This document shows positions 36,801 to 48,301 of a stretch of DNA of 64,000 bases, piece after piece; the stretch's first letter is position 1; every line of letters begins with the position of its first letter. The notes beneath the pieces were generated by a model, which was not told where the DNA came from, searched no databases, and was given only the letters and a program-made list of their open reading frames with translations. Made by a program: the position numbers and the translations under genes. Source of the DNA: Cercis canadensis (Eukaryota > Streptophyta > Magnoliopsida > Fabales > Fabaceae); NCBI GenBank assembly GCA_003255065.1, contig QAOA01007771.1, forward strand, positions 16,447 through 80,446. The letters run 5' to 3'.

Positions 36801-39800
36801 TAACCATTGACAAAGTTTGTTATGGGAATGGATATATATTTATCAGATCTGTTGTTTTGCCACTTCATAGAAACCTCTCTTTGTTTTTATTTACTTCAAA
36901 TATATCTAAAATTTTGATTTCAAATTAAATCAGGGATCTCCCTATGGCAATGCTATGCCGGTTGGTTAAGCGTTGGGAAAAACTTACTGCAGATGTTTCT
37001 GAGGTATGATTACAGTATCCTTGGGAATTTGCTTCGAGAGTTAATTTTTCAAAGGAAGATTAAATGTTGTTAACATGGGCAAGTTTGGTGAATGTGTATA
37101 TTTTCTTCCTTAACCATGATCTTGCACTTTGGTGGAGCAACATCTTAGATGTGAAGGTTACTAATACTTTTTCCTATGGTTTACTACCGCAAGATGGCCA
37201 GCAAGCTTTGCATGCCCATTGAGCTTACCTGCTACAAGTGAATTGGGCTTTAGAGGTTCTTAGAAACTTAGATCTGGCCCAAACCGTTGTCAATCAACAT
37301 CTTATCCGGTAGAAATGTGTGAATTTTTTTATGAGCTGCTAAATCTTAAAAACCATTTAAAATTAGACCATGTTGTTTTACAAGTATACAATGCTGAATA
37401 TTTCAATGATAATTAGATCAATTAATTACACCAAAATGAACATGATTAACATTTTGTGCTTGGATTGCTTTGCTTCTAAGTTTAAAACTTTTGTTTGGAT
37501 AGTGGTACTTAACAGGATTAATACTTATGATTTGATACAGGTTTCTAGGCCTTATAAGGCTCTTTCTCCAGATATTTGTGTTATGTGTTTTAAGAGCTCA
37601 GAGACAAGTAGTCATTACTTTTTGCATTGTGAGTTTGCTTGGCAGCTTTGGAATCATTTGTTTGGTATTTTTGAGGAGCAGTGGGTTTGTCCTAGTAGTT
37701 TGGATCAGTTTTTGTCCATTCATCTCAGAGGTTTTGGAAAAGGAAAGGAGAGAAAAGTTCTCTGGAAGTGCGCTCTGTTTGCTGGGTTATGATGCCTAAG
37801 GCTGGAACGTAATGCCAGGATCTTTAAGTGGAGTTTTTTACTCTCGCATCTTTTATGGGATAGAGTAGTTTTCTTATCCTCTCTGTGGGTATCTGCAAAT
37901 GATTTATCTAGAGAGGTTTCCTTTATGGATTTGCAAAGGGATTGGCATGCTCTAATGAGCTGATGGATTTTCTGTTGACTCTTGCCCTCCTTCGTTGTGC
38001 TCTTAATGGTTTCTTCTTTTATCCAAAATGAAAGTACTTTGCCTCTGCTGAGTCTTTTATTTCCCTCCCTCTTAATAATAATAATAACAACAACAATAAT
38101 AAATATTTTTATAACTCTTGTTACTATTATTATATTCCTTCTTGAGAAACCTCTTTGGAAATTCAAAGCTCCTCTAAGATAAGATTAATACTAATGATAC
38201 ATCGCAGGTTCAGAACCTAAAACCTGATATGTGTGTGATGTGTTGTTCTATTGCAGAAACAGCTCCACATTTATTTTTACATTGCCTAGAAGCAAGTTGC
38301 ATTTGGAATAGGCTTTTTTGGTGTGTAAGGTGAAGTTGATTGTGCTATCAAAATTTGGAGCAGTTCCTTTTGGCTAAGTTTGGGAATTTTGGCCAAAGAA
38401 AGGAGGGCAAAGTTTTTTGGCAGGGTGTTCTGTATGCTGTAGTACGGTGTCTTTGGTTGGAGTGGAATGTGTATTTCAAGGGATAATCATTCTCTTTACT
38501 CTTGCTTTGGGATGAGGTTGTTTTCTTTGCCTCACTATGGTGTTCAGCACATGATTTCTTTCAGGGAATCTCCTTGGTTGACATGCAAACAGACTCGAGA
38601 GTTCGTCAAAATTGTTGTCCTTAGTTGGCCTACCTATGTTCCTTTTTTTGTTGCTTTGCCAAGTAGAAGGGGGGTATGGATTTAGGGAATTTGGTGTTGA
38701 AAATCTTTGCATTAGCCAGTAAGTAGTTATAGCATTGTCCTATGGAAAGTATCTGCCTGGCATTAGGTCAGTAGATGGGATGCTAAGACAATAAGCAAGG
38801 AAACTCATCTTGTCCTTGAAAATTCATCTCCCAAACACATGCTTCCTTCTCCCACTCATTAGCCTTAAGGTGGGCAGTGGATCTTGTATTAGAATTTCGG
38901 GAGGATTTGTAAACAGGCTTCTTTTTTCTCTAGGCTTTTCTTGCTGTTATCTCCTTTCTTCATTAGACTTCTAATATATTTATTACTCTTTATAAGGTTG
39001 CAATATTCTTGGAATCTTCTTGTTTTGGAGCCTAAGTGATAGGGGTCACACTTGATTTAGGATCTCTTTTGATTTTGCTTTCTTCAATTTGTTTTTTTTT
39101 TCATCTGGTTTGGATTAAAGGATTTGGACTCTGGATTTTTCTAGTGTTTGTTCTTGTAAATCTTTTTCTCTAATTCCTAGTCATTCTGTGAATCTTTTTT
39201 CTTCTGGTTTGGATTGAAGGATTTGGACTTAGGATTTTTCTGGTGTTTGTTCTTGTAAATCTTTTTCTCTAATTCCTAGTCATTCTCTGAATCAGAAGAA
39301 ATTCCCTGGTTTTCTTCAGGAAATACATTGGTACTTAACTGGATTAATACCTATGATTTACTCAAGATTGGGAGGCTACATAAAGAACTCTCCCTTGTTA
39401 TGTGCATTATGTGTTTTAGTAGTTTGGTATTTTTCATTTTTTTATTTTAACACTGCGCAGCTCTTGGGTACCTTTGTTGTAGGCATTTTTGTTGAGCATT
39501 GGGTGTGTCTTGAGAGTTTGGACAGGCTTGTATTGGTTCATTATATAGTTGGACTTTGCAGCGTTGGCCTTTTTTTCAGTTATTTAATGCTTTTTGTTTG
39601 ATTAGAATGCCAGAATTTTCAAGTAGCATTTCTCACCTTAGCAGCTTTTGTGACAGTGATTTAGTTTGCCTTTTTATGGTGCTCTACTAATGGTTTTCTC
39701 AAGGGTTTATTTGTTAGATGCACTGTAATTGGAGGGCTTTATTGTATTGATTTCTTTGTGCAATGTTAGTTTTTTTTTTTTTTTTTTTTTTTNTCTTTCT

Positions 39801-42800
39801 TTTTTCTTTTTTGTTTCTTTTCTTTTCTAGAAGGATACCTTATCCTCTGATTTTGGAATTTTCTCCTTCTCTTTCATTAATAATATTTATTCTTTGATCA
39901 AAAGAATATACAGTGGTTATTCTATATATATTTGGAACCTTAAATGTTGGTTTCAATATGCTGTAAGTATCTATTCTTATGATTAGGAGACTCTGTAACA
40001 AACATAAACTTTACTTGGTTGGGTTTGAAATCTCAGCTTTATAAATCTTCTTTCTGTTTTATTCTCTCTACAAATTCCTTTGTTGCAATATTTCCTGTGT
40101 GTATTACCATTGTGAGGAAGCAAATGCATAAATCTTGTAAAAAACTATTTCCGCTGAGCTGATTATTATCAATTATGGTTTGTTGCAGATTCATGACAAA
40201 CTGAAAGCGTTGCAATCTTCACTAAGATGTGAAGATGGCAAGAGTTCAAGCAAGATTTCAAAAGACAATTCCAAGTAATATTCTAATTCATTCTTGATCC
40301 ATATCATCCCTATTTTTGAATATCTTAGATTAAGAGCAGAGATTTTGCACTATTCATGGGGCCCTCTGCTTTTTTAGGGGCCAATAATTAGTAGTGCCAA
40401 AGGATTGATTCCTTGTAGATGCCTTCCTCATTGCTTTAAGCATTCTGTCTGATTAAGGTTTTAAGGATAGGAAAAAAAAGTTTTAAGGATGCCTAAAGCT
40501 AAATACAAAGTATAGAGCAATTCAAGGTTTTGGCTGAAAGAACGAAAGCTTTATGGCAGTGCACTGGTATGCTACTCCTTGGTGTATTTGGTTAGAATTA
40601 ATGCTCGGATTTTCAAGGAGAAATATCTCCTTAGATTTATTGTGGGTTAGGATTGTGTTCGTGGCCTCTCTGTGTTATGCACATGGTTTCTTTAAGGGCT
40701 CCTTAATTTCTATGCAAAGAGATTGAAGAGCCATTCTATTTTGATATTTTCCCTTTTTGTTTTTATTTTTGTTTTTGTTTTTTTTTTTTCTGTTTTTTTT
40801 GTTTAAGGAGGATATCTTATCCTCCTCCTCTTTTGTATCCCTCTTTTCTAAAAGGCTAAATATTTTAGATGCCATTTGTGTGGTCGCTAATAATGTTTTG
40901 AAACCTGGACCACAATATTCAACTAGATTAACCTGTAATTGGTGGTATGCCATTCCAGTTGAGAGCTGTAACTCATTTTTTACGAAAACTGGACAGCAGT
41001 CAGCTAAAGTGGGTATCCCTTCTTGTCCTGTCATTTTGTGTGTCACGTGACTGTAAGTTTAACTGCTTCTATAGAATTTCTTTTTGTATGATGATAGGAT
41101 TAAGGTTATTTTATGGTGTGGATGTTGGACCTAGAATTGATCATCATCATGAATTCATGATACTAGGTAAACTCTCTACTCTGAACTGCTGCGTCAATAT
41201 TTTGTTAAGGTGACAAATCTTGCCAGAATTCCACACTATAAACACCATGAGGAATTTACTTTTAGCTTCATAATACCTTTTACGGATTCCTATATTTCTC
41301 TTGCTTCTTCTTTTGTTGATGAAAGAAGAATCTTGTTCATAGGAGAAATTAGAAGAATACAAAGACAGGGATAAATCGTCTTCCTAATTTAGCATAAAGG
41401 AAACAAAGACCAATCAAAATAGGCACAAAACATCAAAACAGTAGTGTTCAGCAATCCCTCTATATATCTGGCATGCTCCTTCTTCTTCTTTAATAATTTT
41501 TTTGTTTTTATATAAGAATTGTGTTAAGAAAGGAAGAGTACAAAATGATAAGAGGATAAGCTATCCCCTAGGAGAAAACACATAAAAAACAACATCAAGA
41601 AAAGAAGAAAAAATCAATGTAAAAGGGCTGTCTAGTCTCGTGTCATGTCAGTCAAAGAAATACCCTAAAATACACCATAAGCTGTGCAACAAAGAGAAGC
41701 CAGGAAAACAATCTTGTCCAATAACAGTTTCAAATCAAAAACAGTTCCCTTAAAAATAAAAGCATTTCTTTCCAACCAAATACACTAAATAACTGCATAA
41801 ATAGCACAATGCCATAAGGTTCTACCCTTCTTTAATAATATGTTTTACTGCATTGTATGTTTTCCAGCTAGTAATCAACATATGAAGCAAGGCATCTAAA
41901 AATCAGTTTATAAGCCTGTAAAGTGCCATCTTTTCTCTAAAAGGGATCAAATGATTGTAATTAAATTAAATTTTAGCACATGGTAGTGGTGGGGCTGTAC
42001 TTTGTCCATGTTTAGACCCAAGGGGTATCATGCAAACTTAATTGTTAGAGACGAAATCCATTCTTGGACCTTTTTCTAATAAACTTTTTATATGTCTCGT
42101 TTCTTGCCAGTGATTTAACTCTGAATTTCAGAGTCAGTTGATCAGCATCTGGCAGGGCCTTACAGTTTTCATATATTCCTTGCATACATGGAATATGCTT
42201 TATTCTTGTTTTCTATAGACACTTTTGCTGCTTCCAATTTATGCTTATCTACAAGAATAAACAATCAGGACCCCAGGAATGGAACAAGTATATGATATAT
42301 GTATACTTTTCATCCAAGATGCCAAAGGATGGGATGTTATGTCAACTAACATGCTTAACCACGAAGCTTCTTGTTATCTAAATTAATATGAAACTTATAC
42401 GTCATACTATTGACTTGAGCTTTTCTAAACATTTTAATGTTAACAATGAAGCACCGAGGGATATTCATTTCATTTAATATCTACTTCATGCTTTGGATGT
42501 ATATTACTGAGACTTTTACAACATTAATCATGTATCAGTTTATATCTTCTTTGCAATATTGAAGATGAATGGATTTATATATGAATAAATCAAATGTTCC
42601 TGAAAAGTAGAAAAAATAATTGGCCTAGTTTCTCTACTAATTTCAAGGTTTTGATCAGTAACAGGATTGTAAAATTTTGTGGAATTTTGCTTTTGTAGTG
42701 GTGTGGTGCATTTAGATAGAGCATAATGTGAGAGTCATCAGCAATAGATTGGCTCACTCACGACATTTGTGTGATAGGATTATGTTCTTAGCTTCTTTGT

Positions 42801-45800
42801 GGGATTGAGAAAATGACTTATTTTTTCATACATGCAAAGGGACTGGAAAGTTCTCATGAGCTTATGTGCTCTCTCTCTCCTTTTCTTTTTTTTTTTTTAA
42901 CGGTTTTTTCTTTTTCTGGTTTTGCTAAGGAGGATGTCTTGTTGTTTGTGTTTGCATTCTTTCCTTCTAATGAGTTTTCTTCTATTGCTTTTAAAAGGCA
43001 TATATGAGAACTTTTCAAGACTTGCTATGTTTATTTTCAGGAGATATGCATCCAGAACTCCATTAAATATTGAGAAGGACTTGAGAATGATAAATTCACA
43101 AGCTGTCGCATTCATGGATTGCTTGATTAGGTAGAGTTTTGTTGCATAACTGTATTTGTTCATTTTTCATGTTTCTGCTGTTGTACGGTCAGAGACTTAA
43201 TATTAATACTTTTTTATGTGGAATTTATCCTATACATATGACAAGATCAGGGTTTGACAACTGCCAACCATTAGTTATATATGAATAATACAAAAGACAT
43301 GGAAGACAATAGCCCTTGTAGAGTTCAATTTTTCAATAACTGAATGGAAATGGCCAAATGGGTAACAGTTGGCTCAGATTCTTACTGTCCATGCTTCCAC
43401 GTCCCTTTTCTTTCTTTTTCCTACAAAAATAATTGAAAGGGACTGTAGTAGGATCTATTTCTTAGTTTGGCCAGAAAACTATTGACAGATGTTCAGCTCT
43501 CTTATTTATTGTCCCACATTTCAGCATCCTAATATTTTGTATGTATATCAATGTTGATAAATTCAAACTCAACCAGGGGAGGCCAAAAGCACCTATTCTC
43601 TAGCATTAGTATAAGCATGCCTATGGTTGAAAATCAAATGACACCGATGTAAATCATGTTTGTATTGCACAATCCAATAACTTCTCGTACAGTGTGATTT
43701 ACACCAATTGAATTGTTACATACTAGCAGTGCTGATCTTATACCAAAAAACTTCCTTCCAATCACATATTGTTTTCTATGTACCATGATACTATCTGATA
43801 TTTTCTTGCCATACTGTATGTTAGTGATACTGATGAAATACAAACAGATCTCCAATTGATATGGAACTTGATGATTTGATCTATATAACAAGGAATTCTA
43901 ATCCAGTAGTTGTGCACTTCATGAAAAGGCATTGCACAGGGTATTATACATCTGTGTCATTTGGTACTAACCTTAACAAATGAGAATGCATGTGCACACA
44001 CACATTCCAAGTGATAAGATTACCACTTGCAGACAGGAAAGTGGAAATTAGGACTGGAGATCTCTTATTAAGAGGGGAGACTTGTTAACTTTTCATTGTT
44101 TGTCTGTTTGTACTATCCTGTTATTAGCTCCTTAAATCGGGACATTAACTTGTTTATTTCTCTTTACTTTTGTTTATCTAACCTGCCATTTATTTATCAT
44201 TGGTAATTGAAGAGCATTGTCACTAATTATCTTTTCTAATGGAACAGGAATTATATTAGGCCCACTGAATGCTTACCTTTCCATGAAATTTTTTGCTTTA
44301 AGAATGTTGAGAAGCTTCAATTGGTAAGAACTCCAGTAATTATTTTGATCACAATGTGAACCTTCTACTTTCTTCAGAGAAATGGGATTGGACTTTATTT
44401 GCGACCTAATATTACTTATAAACACTGTCAGATCATTCACATGACTTCAACTAAGTTATGAAATGGCTATGGTTTATTATTTCCTTTCTTTTGATTCTTA
44501 ATCATCACTTCTGAATGGCAGATTTTACTTGAATTTATTTTAGCTAGGAGATCAATCCTCAATTTGTTTGTCTGGAATTGCAACTTTGTTGACATTTGCT
44601 GATAATCTGGAGAAAATTTGATTGCAAATTTTTTTTTATAAAAACAGAATATTGAATGTATTTGAATCTAATTAATGTTTCAATAATTGTAGTCTTCTGT
44701 GGGAAATAGGACAGTTGTGTATGATATTGTGAGAAATACAATAATAACTGAGAATTTTACTTTGTTTTCTAATCTATTAGACCACCAAGCAATCTTCATT
44801 GTAGGTACGGCAGAATAAGAATTATCAGTGATTACTTCTGACACAATGCCATCACAAGAACAGCATATAAGAACTATTTTAAGATGTTAAAGGCCTGATA
44901 GCAAGTAAATCAAAGTAATTCTTTAAGCAAAATGAGAAAACCAACAGGATTACTCTCTAGATATGAGAACTCCAATGTAATTTTAAGTTGAAATTACAGA
45001 TTAGGATAGAACCATTCAGTAGTTCAAGACACTATCTTTTGAAATTAAATACAAAAATAAAGAAGGTTGAAGTTAATTTTTTATGTTATGTTATTCCTTG
45101 TTTTACATCTTTGCAAGTAGCAAATCAATTTTATATTTAAGTATAACATATTCAATTATCCAGTTGTTTTCCCATTTAAAAGTTAGTGCTTCTTGTAAGT
45201 GAAGCCCTGCACCACGTTTTCCATGTAGCTAAAATATTCCTAAGCCCTCTAAGTCTGCTCATATTTCAATTTTGTTACATCTGGTTTAGTTCTGATATTT
45301 GGTGTTTATTTTCAGTATCAATATCAATATTTAGTTATTACTCACAAGTACATGACAATGAAACATAATAGTTGAATCTCACTTAATCTAAAACAAAAAT
45401 TCACAACGATAATAAAAAGATATACAAGAACTCTAGTATTGCCTTGTCATAGATCTTTATTTATATAAACTGCTATTATTATGATGGAAGATAACTTCCA
45501 ACAATATGGGGATTCTGTTCTGCTGTTTCTAAAACATGAATGATAAGAAGATTCCTGCATACTTTTTTTTTATATCTAGTATTTTTCTTCATATACTCTC
45601 TGGTTCCTGTAAAGTTCAACATGCCTACTATATTTTAAGTCCTCAACAATTGATTGTCTCAGGCTTTGATTGGAGATCCAAGAAGAGGGATTCAATTAGA
45701 TCTTCTGGAGTTCCATAATATTTTAGGATGCAGTTGCTGTAAGAAGAGTGGCAATGCCCTATTGCCATCAATGCATGATTCCTCAATTCTGTAAGTATAT

Positions 45801-48301
45801 TTACTAAAGTACTTGCAAACTAATTGTTGAACTATTTGACTATGCTCTTTTTTATTTTTATTTTTCTCTATTTTCTCAAATAAATTATTCCCACTTTATT
45901 TTTCTAATAGGCATGCTATTACTTTTGAAAATGATTGTAGACAGAATTATATAGAAAAAAATAATGATTGTAGCTCTAAACTACCAAATTACACCATATT
46001 TGCAAATTGTCCCAACAATATTCCGTTTTTCATATCTTGCACAGATGGTTATGGTCCTTGGACTCTTCCAGTTCTTTAACTTGTAAATGTTTCTCTCAAC
46101 TTTTGGTCCCTAAACCTTTTAGCCAGAATTTGGTCTTTAGTTTTTTTTTATTTTTTTAGAAGGTCAAGACTACTTTAAGATTAAAGTCTTCATTTGGACT
46201 TCGGTACTTAACAAAATTAACACAAATGATCTGTTACAGGTGCGTAGGCCACATAAGTCTTTCTCTCCTGATATTTGTGTGTTGTGCTTTCAGAGTTCAG
46301 AAGCACGCAGCCACTTTTCCTCACATTGTGATATGACATGGTGGTTGTGGAATACGCTTTTTGCCTTTTCTAGAGAGCATTGGCTCTAATGCTTACCTTG
46401 AGAAATACGGAGTGTACTTATATGGTGTCTGATTTTGCCTGTGTTGTTGAGAAAGAATGTATTCTATTCTCAATGTTCTCTTTCTTCTCTATCTTTTCAT
46501 TTTCATTATATGATTTTTCAGTAATTTTTATGGTAAGCCTAAAGATTGTTCCTTTTCTTTTGCTTGGGGGTTTAGGCTCCAGAGAAGTCTAGTTTAAATG
46601 TTCGTTCTTGTATATATGCTTAAATCTTGAATATTATATTTCACGAAACAATAAGCTTTAACTACAATGGAACACTGATAAACTGTATTTTCTTTCTTTC
46701 ATTTAGCTTTGAAACTTTTTATTTGAATGTTTGACTTTGACTGATATTGTTTTTCTATTATTATTCAGGCATTCCCTGGCTCAGGAGCATGGTGATCTTA
46801 TCAATCTTCATGACTGGTTCCAGTCTTTTAGAACAATTGTCCTTCCCCATAGGACTAAACGGAAACAAAAGGCAAAGCAGTCCCCACTACCAAAGAAAAG
46901 AAAGGATACAAATGGATCTGGAGACAAAAGCGAAGCATCAATACAGTATCCTTTAAATTTTCCATTATATGGCAGGCCCTTAATCTTCAGCATATCATTT
47001 TCATTCAACTTCTGTATCTTGACCTTTGTTTTTTATCTTGTCTCCCCCCACCTCTTTTTTTGCATTTGAGACAAGTGAAAGAATATTCTTGGTAAATAAG
47101 AAGAGTAAAGTGTCATTTGGATCGTCAAAAAATTTTGGATTTAATAAAATAGTCTTTCATAGATTATTTGTAACAAAATAGTTCTCAAGAGATCCAAATT
47201 CCTAACAAATTAGTCTACTGTTACTGTCATCTATTAGCCATTGACGGAAATGATGATGTGGGCCTGTTAATGTCCTATGTGTCACGTTAACTGCTGAGGT
47301 AGTAAAATGGTAAGAATTATGCTAGTTCCCCACTAGATATCCTTTTTACTTGCATCCACCAAATCTTACCTTGCAATGTCATTCCAAATCAGAGAAGTTC
47401 TATAAACTTAGTTCACTTCCTACCATGGGGAAACTCCTTTGTTATAAATTGCATTTCTGCCCTCCTAAGTTTTCTAGCTCAAGTCTTGATTCCATCAGCC
47501 TATGTTGCCAGTTTGGCATCCCAACATGTTGCTCCAGACTTCTCTAGAATTGTGGAATACAATGGTTAATACGTTCTATTTATGACAATACAGCGCTCAA
47601 ATCTTGTTGTCAAGCTAAACATTTCCCTTTTAAATTGATTTTGATTTGCGTCCTGTAGTGAATTTCTAAGATATAAACTTTTGATAACTTATCCAGGTTT
47701 GATTTCTGCCAAGGACTGATATCCACTTCTGTCCTGCCAGTGTTAGTGCTTCAGTGGCATTTACTGACAGTTCTGATTAGGGTCTCTTTTTTTTTTTTCT
47801 TTTTTTTTTTCCCGAGTTAGATGGCCTTATGGCCAATGCTGCCATTTAGTTAACGGGGAGAATTTAACCTTTTTGTACTTTTGGTTACAACTATGGATTT
47901 GAACACAGAATTCATAAGCTCGACCTCAGTATCACTTACCTACAAGTCATTTGGTGGGAGGATTGAACCTTAGAAGGGGGTGAGGGACAGCCTTGAAGGC
48001 TGAAGGTGGCTCTATGGAGCCAAGGCCTCTCCTCGATTAAGGTCTCTTTGTTCTCAAAATTTTTGAATTTGTATACCAACTTTCGTATGCCTATTATATA
48101 TGGATATAAGAAAATTCACCTTTCCCTCTGCTTGCAGTATTATCCAATGCATTTGATTCATATGCACCACATTCCTTAATCTTGTTTTGCGACAGAGCAC
48201 GCTTTTGCAGGGCAGTTACAGAGCTTCAGATCACAGGGCTAGTTCGAATGCCCAGCAAGAGACGCCCTGATTGTGTACAAAGAATAGCCTTTGGACTTTG
48301 A
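27806..48301 (+). CDS. ORC3: Origin recognition complex subunit 3 (17 exons)
   Basis: Encodes ORC3, part of the nuclear origin-recognition complex that loads MCM helicase. Exons by my splice reading: 27806-27886, 28650-28868, 29054-29228, 29465-29634, 29730-29860, 30117-30390, 30510-30584, 32418-32485, 32593-32683, 35312-35520, 36934-37003, 40189-40274, 43041-43130, 44248-44323, 45663-45790, 46769-46945, 48196-48301. All have GT-AG borders and compatible phases. They total 2226 nt, 741 aa plus stop, close to Arabidopsis ORC3 (about 734 aa). Landmarks: N-terminal PFFVLQKASS; an ATPase-like core segment KPLVVIINDLERC (about residues 236-248) and VVKVPIVIIIGVATTVDAP (about 261-279); a C-terminal LINLHDWFQSF (658-668); a basic nuclear signal with PKKRK (689-693); and the end KRRPDCVQRIAFGL of the winged-helix tail. 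No break seen. The gene spans 20.5 kb because its introns collected repeats. Confidence 0.95.
31255..31600 (+). repeat. LINE 3'-end relic in ORC3 intron 7
   Basis: Contains two decayed copies of the GGAATGCATGTATTTCC type of segment, then AGGTTATCTTATCCTCC with TTTTGTACTCC. This is the same 3' end signature (AGGATATCTTATCCTCC) as the clearer LINE relics in later introns. Weak on its own. Confidence 0.4.
33461..33677. mobile_element. 217-bp Mutator-like MITE in ORC3 intron 9
   Basis: Ends read GGAGGTTTCTTAGATAC and, on the complement, CGGGGATTCTATGATAT, inside an exact 9-bp duplication ATATCATAA (33452-33460, 33678-33686). Each end has a subterminal segment related to the palindrome TGTAGTATGACATACTACA. 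The same family is present at 51.8 and 52.25 kb. Non-coding. Confidence 0.85.
37440..38110 (+). mobile_element. LINE C-terminal relic (zf-RVT) with 3' tail, ORC3 intron 11
   Basis: Translates as FKTFVWIVVLNRINTYDLIQ, then CVMC and HYFLHC, the zinc-binding domain at the C-terminus of plant L1-type LINE ORF2, followed by WQLWNHLFGIF and VLWKCAL. The 3' UTR ends in a (TAA)n-like tail at 38075-38100, a usual LINE terminus. Truncated at the 5' end as most LINE copies are; same strand as ORC3. Confidence 0.75.
38165..38960 (+). mobile_element. Second LINE zf-RVT relic, ORC3 intron 11
   Basis: Begins with a decayed KFKAPL-like lead, then VQNLKPDMCVMC and HLFLHC, followed by the characteristic tryptophan-rich GCLWLEWN-like stretch near 38445. 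It repeats the domain seen directly upstream, so it is either a second insertion of the same family or a tandem duplicate. Confidence 0.65.
39101..39295 (+). repeat. Two-copy tandem repeat of about 98 bp
   Basis: Units at 39101-39197 and 39200-39295 share GGATTTGGACT, TTTGTTCTTGTAAATC and CTAATTCCTAGTCATTCT at very high identity. A simple local duplication inside LINE-derived intron sequence. Confidence 0.85.
39320..39890 (+). mobile_element. Third LINE 3'-end relic, ORC3 intron 11
   Basis: GGTACTTAACTGGATTAATACCTATGA parallels the start of the zf-RVT segment at 37500 (GGTACTTAACAGGATTAATAC). It is followed by GAGCATTGGGTGTGTC and a 3' tail with AGGATACCTTATCCTC. Strongly decayed. A T homopolymer with N at 39793 interrupts it. 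Confidence 0.55.
40530..40860 (+). mobile_element. LINE 3'-end relic, ORC3 intron 12
   Basis: GGTGTATTTGGTTAGAATTA and AATGCTCGGATTTTCAAGGA are LINE ORF2 tail remains. They are followed by AGGAGGATATCTTATCCTCC, CTCTTTTGTATCCC and a homopolymer-rich 3' UTR. Confidence 0.5.
41510..41840 (-). repeat. Antisense LINE 3'-end relic, ORC3 intron 12
   Basis: The complement carries the 3' end signature (GGATAGCTTATCCTC with TTTTGTACTC) and a segment GTTTGGTTGGAAAGAAATGC typical of the tail of the same LINE. It is opposite in orientation to the other copies. Low certainty. Confidence 0.4.
42690..42990 (+). mobile_element. LINE 3'-end relic, ORC3 intron 12
   Basis: Decayed tail with GGGACTGGAAAGTTCTCATGA followed by a CT-rich 3' UTR and AAGGAGGATGTCTTGTTG, parallel to 37940-38050 and 40700-40840. 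It ends about 50 bp before the acceptor of exon 13. Confidence 0.5.
46185..46400 (+). mobile_element. LINE zf-RVT relic, ORC3 intron 15
   Basis: Translates as TSVLNKINTNDLLQVRRPHK, then CVLC and the HFSSHC pair, followed by WLWNTLFAFSREHWL. This is the same domain as at 37500-37700 and clearly the same family. Confidence 0.65.
47110..47310. repeat. Possible MULE terminal-repeat remnant, ORC3 intron 16
   Basis: Resembles in layout, not in exact sequence, the TIR of the 59.7 kb element: alternating phrases around AACAAAATAGT, CAAATTAGTC, GATGATGTG and GTGTCACGTTAA. No partner inverted copy or target duplication is seen, so only a remnant can be suggested. Confidence 0.35.
47790..48034 (-). mobile_element. 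tRNA-derived SINE (antisense), ORC3 intron 16
   Basis: 245 bp with a T-rich left end (poly(A) on the minus strand). On the minus strand an A-box-like CTTGGCTCCATAGAGCC and a B-box AAGGTTCAATCC lie at the spacing of a tRNA-type promoter. A 15-bp target duplication flanks it: GATTAGGGTCTCTTT at 47775-47789 and GATTAAGGTCTCTTT at 48035-48049, with one difference. It ends about 160 bp before ORC3 exon 17. Confidence 0.82.

Noticed and set aside
40675-41046. Lys/Asn-rich ORF on the minus strand in ORC3 intron 12
   Set aside because: Shadow of a T-rich LINE 3' UTR; the lysine run comes from the homopolymer.
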